Assembly: GCA_036873135.1 (NCBI GenBank)
Contig: JAPTYO010000008.1
Location: 34,730,819-34,794,818 of the forward strand
Direction of reading: 5' to 3'
DNA from: Clarkia xantiana subsp. parviflora
Taxonomy: Eukaryota; Streptophyta; Magnoliopsida; Myrtales; Onagraceae
Length of the DNA stretch: 64,000 bases
How positions within the stretch are numbered: position 1 is the first letter of the stretch; the number at the start of each line of letters is the position of its first letter. The notes beneath the pieces were generated by a model. That model had not been told where the DNA came from, made no database searches, and worked only from the letters and a program-made list of their open reading frames with translations. Of the stretch, positions 33,500 through 43,169 are shown one piece after another. The position numbers and the translations under genes were made by a program.

Positions 33500-36400
33500 T
33501 CATCTTAACGTGCCCAGCGCGATGCATTCTTCTATCTCCCATCTCAGTGGTAGACACTTGTTTGTGTTGTGTCCCCAGGTTTTGTGGTATTTGCACCATT
33601 CTTTAACGTTGTTGCCCAAGAAAGCAGTCTTTGGAACAAGTGGACTCGGGAGCTTGTTTTCGAGTAGGTTGACGTAAATGTCTTCAACATCCGTGTTTAG
33701 CGGTGTGAAGATGTTGTCCATATTGATGCTCGCGCCTTCCTGTTTGTTCGTTTCAGCTTGAACTTCTTTGTCCCAACTGAGGGGTGTACCCAACCCCAGT
33801 TCTTGTTCACACAAGTCTGCCGTCTCGAGCTTGTCTTTTAGATCCGCCATGGTCCTGGTTGTTCGCCATCCATGCGTTCTTCCGAAGAAAAGGAAGGATC
33901 TAGCGTTCATGTTTGCAAAGAACACGCTTATCACTTCCTCTCTTGTTGCTTTTGCCAAAGAGGCGTTGGCAGCGAATCTGTTGAAGTAGTTCATGACTGG
34001 CTCGCCTTCACCCTGCTTGACGGGCCATATCTGGTTCCATGATGAATACTGAACGTACTCTTGTGGATTCCAAACTATAACAGCTTGCTCATGCCTTCCA
34101 CAATCAACAATTGTTTGCTTCTTGAAAGAATTCACCATCGCCACATGGAGATGCTGCCTTGCTCTTAGGGCGTTGACGTAACATCGTCTTGTGGATATCT
34201 GGTCGCCTAGTATTTCCCCGATCCCGTGGTCAGTAGGAAATTTCATCTTCTAATGGACAGTAGAGGGCACGATCACGTAAGGGTTGATCGTTGTTCGCCC
34301 TAAAATTCCATTATAGGCCCCAAGAGATTCCACAACGACAAAAGTGACGTTGACGCGCAATGTTTTCCACCCTTGGCCTAGGATGACAGGAAGCGTGATC
34401 GTTCCCAAAGGGTATGTGGCTGCCCCGGCAAAGCTGACTAACGAGAAAGTTCCCGGAGTCAAGTCTTTAACTGATTTTCCCAGTTGCTCCAGGACTTTGA
34501 CATGTAAAATGTCAGCGGAGCTTCCACCATCAACGAGGATTCTCTTCACATCATATCCGTCGATGTCCATGGTTATGACTAAAGCATCGTCGTGAGGGTA
34601 AACGATGTGCTTTAAGTCCTCCCTGGAAAATTGGATAACCACGTCATCTTGTTACGGTTGCTTGCGCTTTCCATATCTTGGCAATGTTGCTGCTTGGGAT
34701 GTGTAAACGTCCCGAGCATTTGACACTTGACCTCCGGCGGCAGGTCCCCGTGGATGACATTGATAACACCTCGCTTGGCCGGCGGAGGGTTGTCGTTGAC
34801 TTTCTCTTTGCCTTTGCTTCCTTTCTTTGATGACTCTGCTTGAATATTCTTTGGGGGGCTGTCGCCTTGATCGACGAATTGCTTCAATTTGCCCTTGAGG
34901 ACGAAGTTGTTAATGCGGAAACGTAGGCTGACACAGCTGTCCGTTTCGTGGCCGAAGACCTCGTGGTTTTCACACCACTTGTCTTTGTCTTTCCCCAGCG
35001 GACCTTTTCTGAAATTGTTCGGCTCTTTCCACATGTTCGCATCCTTCATTTCCTTCAATATCACGGACAGCGGCGCATCAATGGAATGCAGTCAGCGAGG
35101 TTTACTTCTTTTAGTTTCTGGAAATCTCCTTCAAAAGGCCTTTTCGGCTGAGGCTGCCAATTTCTTCCTTGCTAACCGCTTGAGGGCGGTTTTGCTTGAT
35201 TCTGCTTTGGGTTTTCTTTCGCCTTTACAGCAGAGACTTTCAACTTGTTCTGGTTCCTGAACCTTTCTAGGTCCACGAACTCTTTAACTCTCGCGGCTAA
35301 CTCTTCTAGAGTTTCAGCTGGGCGCTTTGCCATCTTTTCTGCTAAGGCGTAGCCTCTCCGTCCGAGGTTTCGGATGAACGCTCGTACTATCTCTCCTTCC
35401 GTCAGGTTCCCCTGAATATCAGAGATATTCTGGTTGAAGCGAATGTAATACTCAGCGAAAGATTCTTCATTTTTCTGTTGGACGTCGTCCAGAGAATTTG
35501 TTCCTTTCAGCAATGTGCGTTCGCCTATATATCGCTGAATGAACTTAGCTTTCAGGTATGCCCATGAGGTTATGCTTCCGCATGGCAGCGAACCAGTGTG
35601 CTGCCGTTCCGGCAAGAGTTTGTGGAAACGTCATTGCAAAGTGGTGTGGGTTCTTCGTTCTTCCTAGCAGAGAGGCCTCATGCTTCTGCATGTGTTCCAC
35701 TGGATTTTCATTTCCAAGATAGAGATCACCTCCAATCCGGTACAGTGCGTCTGGGACGCGACTGTTTATAAGCTGGTTCGCGAACGGATGCGACGCCTTT
35801 TCCTCAAGCGCGTGCATACCCTTCATCTTCGCTTCTTTCATCTTTTCTCAACAATTTTTTCTAACATCTCAGCAGTAAACCCTTTTATAGGCGCATCATA
35901 ATCCTTTGCAGAAATTCGCCAACTAGTGTTATGGTGGATGTCAGATTGATCTCTGCTTGTGGCCTGGAAGGGATCATCCTTCGTTGGCTGCTGTGAGCGG
36001 TGGTGTGGGGGTTGCCTTTCTGCATTCCTCCAATGACGGGCTCCTTGGGAAGGAGTGTATGAACGTGCGGCTTCATATCTTGTATGTTGGAAAGCATTTT
36101 TGCATGTTAGTCTCTGCCCAGGAATGGACCGCCTTGGCTGGTAGTGTCTTGCGACATTTGTCTTGTCGGCGCAACGTGTTCCTGGGCGGTTGGAGGTGGT
36201 TGGGCCGCACATCCTTGATTTTTTAGTGACTCGCGGAATGCGAGTAATTCTTCCAGCGCAGCCATCATTGCTGGAGTAACCGAAGGCATCGGGTTTGCTC
36301 CCGTTCCTTGTTGTTCGCCTTGCGGCGTTTCCGTCTGAAATTCATCATCATCATGCATCTCTGGCTCAAAACTAGGTGGGGGTGAACGATGCTCGTCATT

Positions 36401-36616
36401 TGGTTCTTGGTGGTTGTGCTGTGTGTCGGGCACATCCTTGGTTGGCATGGATGAAGCTACGGAAGTAGCTCTCGGTATGTGGGAAGGTCCCGGCTGGCTT
36501 CCAGCTGGCTTCTGACCTCCTGCTCTTTTGCTTGCCGGAGACTTCTTAGGATGTCCAGGCCTTTTCCTTGCATTTCTCGCGTTAACCTCTTCGGGAGGGT
36601 TGCGATCACTCGTCAT
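33500..36616 (-). pseudogene. Element B gag-protease-second gag-like polyprotein, frame-broken
   Basis: In element order: an N-terminal basic/proline-rich Gag leader (36616-36107); a capsid-type Gag domain with HFAMTFPQTLAGTAAHWFAA (35841-35545) and FAEYYIRFNQ (35615-35172); a CX2HX4HX4C knuckle, CENHEVFGHETDSC (about 34940-34985); and an aspartic protease with VDGGSSAD and a [12 protein letters not shown]-end (34642-34250). TAG replaces Gln at the protease end, then KMKFPTDHG continues in frame. Where RT would start, the frame instead holds a Gag-like stretch (GEGEPVMNYFNRFAANASLAKATREE, in two parts, about 33950-34030) and a further knuckle, CKYHKTWGHNTNKC (about 33550-33600). Frameshifts separate several parts. 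No RT motif is present anywhere in the element. Confidence 0.75.
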
Positions 36617-36666
36617 GTCTTTGCGGTATGATAGCTTTTTGTTCCAATCACGGAGACGGCGCCTAC

Positions 36667-37413
36667 TGTTGCGTCCTGGTTGAAATGGGTCGGATGGACG
36701 CGTTTGTCTGATCGGGTTGTTCGGGTTGTGGCGGACACTCCTCGCCTGGAAGAGGTATTTGCCGGATGCCGGTGACGAGTGTTCGGTCTAATGCTGTGTC
36801 TCAGGAAAAGGTTGTGTCTCGGCAAAAGTCTGTGTCTCGGCAAAACGCTGTGTCTCGGTTAGCGTCTGGGCTCGTCTTACTCCTATTTCTCTTCCACACC
36901 TTAGCTGCGGGGCCCGTTCCTGCACAAGGGGCCAATACTAGCACGGAGAGGGGGGGGGGGGGGGGGGTGTGTGCTAGTGGAGCCCTCTCCGATGCTTAAG
37001 TCATGATTGGGCTAATGGGAGAAAAATAATTCTAGAGAGAGAAAATATTTCTAGAGAGAAGTCAGAGCTCAAAATGCCAAAGTTGTGAAAAATGAGAGAA
37101 TGTCCCAAAATGGGTGGCCAAGGTCTCCTATTTGTAGGCTACCTTGGGACCGGACCCGGTTTTGAAGCGGTTTGATGACGGTTCAAAGGAAAGCGGTAAC
37201 CGTCATCAATATTGGCAATGCGCGAACTCGACTTCTCTATGCGTAACGGTAACCGGGGGTACGCGTAATACCCATAGAGCAATCCGGACGCGTGTATCGC
37301 GCTTCCGTACCGTTTTGACCCTTAGGAGGCGTTTTCTAAACCCTAATGTGATTTTTGACGTGTTTACGAGGCCCGAAATATAAATACGAACCCGAATTGG
37401 ACATATATCCATC
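36667..37413 (-). repeat. Element B right LTR, 747 bp
   Basis: Contains an 18-G run at 36950-36967 and only one short remnant of the hairpin block (about 37280). It ends CCATC without the final A. Confidence 0.85.
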
Positions 37414-37997
37414 TTGATAGTTGGGAGGAAAAATCATCTCGGTCGGGTGCTTCATCATGCGACAATCACAACCAATACGGTTATTCTCATATGGTCAAGA
37501 GAATTGGGCTTCAGCTTCATCGCCACAACAAGATTATGTAAGCCCGAGATTACCGAAAGAAGTTTAATCGAAGATATTCTAGAATTGCAGATAACTATAA
37601 TTCCTTGGGAGAGGTGAGGATCACATGTCTTTAATTAAGGGATAATGTATCTTATAGTTGTTCTTCAATGTTTAAATTTAATCAACTTACGCAGGTAGGT
37701 GGTAACTGAACAACTTGCACGTGTTGTTTTGCTTAGTTTGTAAATTTTACATAAATAAATGTTAAAGAATACCTCACCTTCGCTTAAAGAGACAGAGTTT
37801 GCTATATCAGCATTGATGGAGATTCCTTCCCAATACAAGGCAACATTAGAACTCAACTTGCTTGGGTATTATCTATATCCAGTCTCATTATCTGTAAATA
37901 ACTAAAATGGGAATCTTGATTTAAAAGTTGTATTTTTAAATTCGTACTTGCTTTGCTCAAAACAGAACCAGGAAGGACAATTATCCACATCGCGTCA
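37414..37997. other. Flank between elements B and C, exon-like but unrecognised
   Basis: A plus-strand frame at about 37414-37617 ends with ERSLIEDILELQITIIPWE followed by a GTGAGG donor-like site, and two CAG acceptor-like sites follow (37694 and about 37970). It looks like pieces of an interrupted gene or element. I do not recognise the product. Confidence 0.3.
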
Positions 37998-38758
37998 TGT
38001 TGGATCACGGGCGAAGCTCCGTTACGTCCTTGACGGAATGCTCTGAACTCCTGGGCTCCGCGTAATCCTGCAAAAGGGGATGACCTGGGTGGTGACCCAG
38101 AATCCCTCTCCGATGCTTAAATGAGTATACAATCAATGGGGTGGCAGCAGTATTCTAAGTGCGTATTAGAGAGTATATGTTTTCTGGGGTAACTTCCTCC
38201 TTTATATAGGAGGAGGAGTTGCCCAGCTACCTGTGACCATGCTTGGCCGTTGTACCCATGATTCCGTGTATCTCGCCACGATTCCGTATATCTCGGTTGG
38301 GATTCCATATATCTCGCCCCACGCTCCGCGTATCTTACCCGTACTCCGCGTATCTCGGGCACGCCCTGCGTATCTCGGGGGATTTATCTATATCTCTAAC
38401 CGTCTCCCACTACTCTATCTAGTAGGCGGGTTTCTCGGTCTTTATCCTCTGATCACAAGTCCCGACTCCTGTCGGGGACTCCAGAGTTGTCTCATTCTAG
38501 ATCACCACCCAGGACCTTCAGTCTCTACGGGACAGGTCCAGCCTCTGCGGGGCTTTATTATCGGGGCCTTTACTAAGGCATATCGGGGCCTGCTCAGAGG
38601 CTTCTTGTCGGGAGCATCTAGCTCATGTGTCGGGGCCGCTATCATCGGGACCCTTAATACTGGGCCTCTGGGCCCTTCAGGCCTTTCACGAGGCCCACTG
38701 GACCTATTCGCCGTCCACTGGCTGTTAACGGGGCTAACGATTACATCGGAACCCATCA
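37998..38758 (-). repeat. Element C left LTR (3' LTR), 761 bp
   Basis: TGTTGGATCA to ACCCATCA. A degenerate 20-bp phrase ending in GTATCTCG or ATATCTCG recurs six times (38260-38380). Scanned differences from the right LTR are single bases. Confidence 0.95.
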
Positions 38759-39449
38759 TTTGCCCCCAAGACATGGGGGACTTTTAGTTCGTCATGTCTT
38801 CCAGTTTTAGGTCTTCTAATCTCGTTATCGAAAGCTTTCGTCTCTACACCTCCCGACACCGCCGTCAGAGGTTTTTATCTTTACATTTCTTGATACCTCA
38901 GTCAGAGGCTTTTGCCTTGCGCGTGGTTGTCGTATGACAGAGTTTTTCACTCATGATTACTTCGGGCCCATCAGACCCCATGGGTAGTTGCCAAATCCGA
39001 GGAGGCTCCTCGGTTACTGTAGCATTAAATGCCTGGGGATAAGGGAATGACGTTTAAATCGGCGTGACTGTTGCTTTCTGAAAAAGCAGCTATGACGTCA
39101 CTCATGTCCTTTCCGTGCTTGTACCCTATAATCTCGGCGATTAAGATCGTGTCGTTTCCTCTTCAACGGTCTAGATTAGGCCCGTCCAGCTGTCACTTCC
39201 GTACCGTCTTTATTATTTCAACGATCACGATTGAATCGTTTCGTCTTCCACGGTCAAGATTAAATCCTTCCATTTGTCCTTTTGCTTATAAAAGCTAAAA
39301 CCCTGGCATTATTCACTTCTTCTGCACTCTCTTGATTTCTGCCATTCTTGCATTCGAAGCTTCTCCTCCAAGTTCTTCCTGCTGTTCGAGTGATCCAAGG
39401 CCTTCAGCCCTTCCGATCTTCCTTCACCTTTCCTCACCGATCATCAATC
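38759..39449. other. Element C interior upstream of the antisense gene
   Basis: Holds the polypurine tract (38759-38775, minus strand) and the presumed promoter and 5' UTR of the plus-strand antisense gene. CTTATAAAAGC (about 39285-39295) is a plausible TATA about 155 bp before the ATG. Confidence 0.5.
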
Positions 39450-42153
39450 ATGTCTGGTAATGACTTTCTTCTATGTTTTCATGATTTACTGATGTTTGCT
39501 CTCCTTCTCTCAAATCTTCTTGTTTGTAACCATTTTAGACGAAGCTAGTTCTGAGGCTAGGGCTCCTTTCACTTTTGAATTCGCTGTCAATGAGATTTCT
39601 GAGGCCTCTTATGAGGTTGCCCTTAGAGAGGGGTGTATTACCTCAGATTGGGAACCTCGTTTCCCGTATGAGTCTCAGCCTGCCGTCAGAAGGAAGCACA
39701 TCGTTACGCATCCTCGGGCAGGGGAAGTGTTCGTCTCCGCCGGACAAATAAGCGCGGGGATTCGGTTCCCCTTCTGCGGAAATTTGGTGGAGATGTGCAA
39801 CTTCTACCAAACGCACCCTTGTACCTTCTCTCCACACGCCATCCGCGTGTGGAATGCCTTTCAACTCCTATGCCACCGTCAGCAGTGGACGTACAGTCTA
39901 CTACTTTTCCGCACCTTCTACAGCATGAAATGCAACAAAGCTGGTGTCTGCTCCTTCTCCCCCCGACTCCCCAAGTGGATAAAGGAGCAACTTTCACGTT
40001 TCGGCTGGGATAGCGAAACTTGGAAGTTCCACAAAGATCGGGTGCTGATTCGCGACTCGGGGTCTGACAACAGCGGATGGAAGAAGTACTACTTCTTCGT
40101 CCAACACAGCTCTGTCCCGTGGCCTCAGCGGGAGGTCGTGGCGGACCCTGCCCCCAAGCTCCTAGACTACACTGAGGATGACCTCAACACCCTCCAAATG
40201 GTTCAGCTCTACCGTTGGGGAGACAACTTCATACCCCTCGACGCCAACAAGCTCCAGGAGAAGGACTTGATTACTATCGGAGTCCGACTCCTTGACTCTG
40301 TTTCCAAAGATTTGGTCATCTGGGTAATACTTCTAACCATCTTGTCTTTTACTTTTGCAGCCAAGAAGGCTTCTCTGCTGACTCATCTCATTATGAAGCA
40401 GGGCGAGACTGATGCCGTCCAGAGTGGCTCCAAGCGGAAGCGAAAGTTGGTGAAGAAAGGTGCTTCCTCTTCCACTCCTCTGTCTGCTGCTCCTCCCACC
40501 GAAGAGCAGGTCGGGGCCAAGAAGGCCAGGAGGGAGGAGATAGATCGGGCCTTCGGGGCCACTACCGTCGAGGAAGGTAAGCGCGTTCGTCGTGCAATTA
40601 AAAGATATAAGAAATTAGTTCCCAAGGAGTTTATCCCCGCTGATCGGGAGTCGCGGGTTCGGGAAATTAAATACATCCTTCAAGGAGAAGTCCCCCGCGT
40701 TCTCAAAGCGGGATATTACAACTTCTTTGGGAAAGACCAGCATGTCGAACGTCAAATTCTCTGGTGTCCTGGCAGAATTCTTCCTGACTATGTTAGTCCT
40801 GCCACCGCAGGTCCATCGGAGACTCCTGCTCCGACGGAGGCTGTCACTCCAGCGGAGACTGCGACTCCGCAAGAACTGATGCTGGAGGATGCCCCGACGG
40901 ATGCCCATTTCCGTCGGGTGACTGACTTGGAGGACTCTCCTTCCGTCGAAGAGCCTGACGAGGGGGGCCTGCTTCCCCGCGGAAGGTCGGGGCCAAGGAA
41001 CATGAGGCCCGCCGTGAGGGACATGTCCCGAAGTCCTCCTCCTGCTTTTCGCACTCCTACTCCCGAGCCTCCTCCGACCGAGGTAGCTCCTCCCACCGAT
41101 GATGCCGAGGTTATCCCTCGTCTTCCGATGGATGATGTTTACAAGATTTACACCCCCGACCAAGCGACGGTTCCCTGGCGTCCGATCGAATCCCTCCAAG
41201 GGTTTTCAATTCGACGGGATAATCTTCAGCCTGACTTGGCCCTGCATCTGCTGGCAGGGTCAATTCCTCCCGCTTTGAGACAGCCGCTTTGCTTGACGCG
41301 GGAGGACATCGAAGAGGAGTTCCGCTCCATGGCCGTCCGTCGGATGGAGGTAATACTTTACCTTTGTTTGTTATCTTCTTTATTTCTGCTTTCGACCATC
41401 GAATTCTAATCTCTTTTCCCTTCGCCTTAGGAAACTGCGGACCAGCAGCGTTGTTTCGCCATCGCCTTAGCTCTGAAGAGTGCTTTGGAGGAGGCTGAAG
41501 CTAAGTCGGACCCTGATGCGTTAGCCAAGCTTCAGGTGGAGCTCGACGAGGCGGTGGCGGCCAAGAACAAGATGGCCAAGGAGAAGGGTCTCCTCGACGA
41601 CATGGCTTCGGACCTGCTTAAGAAGGTTCAAGATCATGAGGCTTTCATGCGTCGGGAGCGGAAGATGGTCTAGGTGGAGCAGCAGCGGAATGAGGCGGAG
41701 AAGAAGCAGCTCATTCACGAGAAGGGCGTCTTCGCGGATCTTCTCGCAGAGGCCAAGGCGGGGTTTGAGGCCGAGAGGGCTGAGTTCTCTGCGAAGCTGT
41801 CTGAGGCTAAGGCTCAAGGCCTCGAGGAGGGCCGCCTGCAGGGCCGCGCGGAGTATCGGAATTCTGAAGAATTCAAGGTGGCTGCTGTAGAGTTCTGCAA
41901 GTCCGAGATGGAGGATGTTTTATACAACGCCGTCGAAGAGCTCTATACAGCCTACCCGGATTCCATTGACTTCACGAAGTCCAAGACTCTCGCCCCCGTC
42001 GCGGAGAAGTACTTCAACCTCCCCGCGGAGAGTGAAGAGACTGCTGCCATGGACCCGACTCCGCCGGCTGCGGAGCCTTCTGCCCAGGCCCCTCCGAACC
42101 TTGCTCCCTCCGATGCTGCTGAGGGTCCATCTTCCAACAAGGACCAAGTCTAA
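39450..42153 (+). CDS. Antisense gene of element C: gypsy-type transposon protein (PF04195-like)
   Basis: Lies between pol and the 3' LTR on the opposite strand. Exons: 39450-39456 (ATGTCTG), 39539 to about 40323, about 40361-41349, and 41431-42153; the introns at 39457-39538 and 41350-41430 have clear GT-AG ends and keep frame. The 37-bp intron-like stretch at 40324-40360 changes frame by one and is very short, so that junction is uncertain. The product is about 830 residues: a conserved domain (IRFPFCGNLVEM, SPHAIRVWNAF, RTFYSM), a Lys/Arg nuclear-signal-like stretch (GSKRKRKLVKKG), a proline-rich middle, and a coiled-coil tail. One TAG (41671-41673) lies in the tail, probably from CAG. The family's biochemical role is not known. 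Confidence 0.8.
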
Positions 42154-42362
42154 TGGTTACATCTTTTTAGTCCTTGTAGTTTTTCTCCTTCGTCTTTTGT
42201 ATCAGAACTCCTAGGCCTTCGAGCCTTTATGTAAGGAATTTCTTTCCTCTGTTTTGATCTCGATAATCATTTGCGCTTATTTAAAGCGGCTTTAAACTTG
42301 TTACTCAGAACGTTCCGATGCACCATTTGAGATGACTCCATACATCCTTCTGACGCTTGACT

Positions 42363-42558
42363 CGGGACTTCACCATTTAAAGCTTCTCGTCCAATCGGGA
42401 CTTCATCACTTAAGGTTTCTCATCCAATCAGGACTTCACCACTTAAGGTTTCTCGTCCAATCGGGATTTCACCACTTAAGGCTTCTCGTCCAATCGGGAC
42501 TTCACCACTTAAGGTTTCTCGTCCAATCGGGACTTCACCACTTAAGGCTTCTCGTCCC
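42363..42558. repeat. 33-bp tandem repeat, about six copies
   Basis: The unit is GGGACTTCACCACTTAAGG followed by TTTCTCGTCCAATC. It lies just after the antisense gene stop. It produces an 11-residue periodic open frame of no evident meaning. Confidence 0.9.
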
Positions 42559-42667
42559 TGCCTTTCAAGGCCATTTTCCACACCCCTTAGGGCTTTTATC
42601 TTGCCAAATCAGATGACTTTAATCATACCCTTTAAGGGCTTTTATCGCGTCTTTGCCAGACGACTTT

Positions 42668-43030
42668 CGCGGACCTGTTAAGGCTTTTTCGTACCCGTTA
42701 AGGCTTTTGGCCGCATCATATAGACGACTTACGCGGACCTGTTAAGGCTTTTCGTACCCGTTAAGGCTTTTGGCCGCATCATATAGACGACTTACGCGGA
42801 CCTGTTAAGGCTTTTTCGTACCCGTTAAGGCTTTTGGCCGCATCATATAGACGACTTACGCGGACCCATCAGGGCCTTTTCGTACCTAGGCTTTTGGTTG
42901 CATCATAAAGACGACTTACTTGTACCCCGTAGGGCTTTTGTCCGTATCTGTTAAGGCTTTTTGGCCGCATCATATAGACGACTTACGCATACCCCGCAGG
43001 GCTTTTATCGTACCTCGGAAGGCTTTTGTC
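42668..43030. repeat. 63-bp tandem repeat, about five copies with decay
   Basis: The unit contains CGTACCCGTTAAGGCTTTTG and GCCGCATCATATAGACGACT. It fills the gap between the antisense gene and the end of pol, the 3' UTR of gag-pol. Confidence 0.85.
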
Positions 43031-43169
43031 GCGTCCTTCAGGACGTCTTACTAACAGTTAGAATAAATCTAAAAGCAATTTGATCGGAAGCAACTTCTTT
43101 TATTAATAACTCAAAGCTTTGCTTACATCGGATGGATAGACAACTTGCGCTATTCACGGCGACTTAATA

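Larger units (their letters stand above)
27406..37413 (-). mobile_element. Element B: non-autonomous Tat-like gypsy element with Gag and protease
   Basis: LTRs 27406-27875 and 36667-37413 begin TGTTGCGTCC and share ends with element A. On the minus strand a GGCGCCGTC primer-type site follows the right LTR, and CTCGGGGGCAAG precedes the left one. The interior holds Gag, protease and a second Gag-like part (33500-36616, minus strand) and a decayed antisense gene (29467-31668, plus strand). RT and integrase are missing. No matching target duplication is seen (AGAAA on the left, TTGAT on the right) and the right LTR lacks its last base, so its outer edges have been rearranged. Confidence 0.85.
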
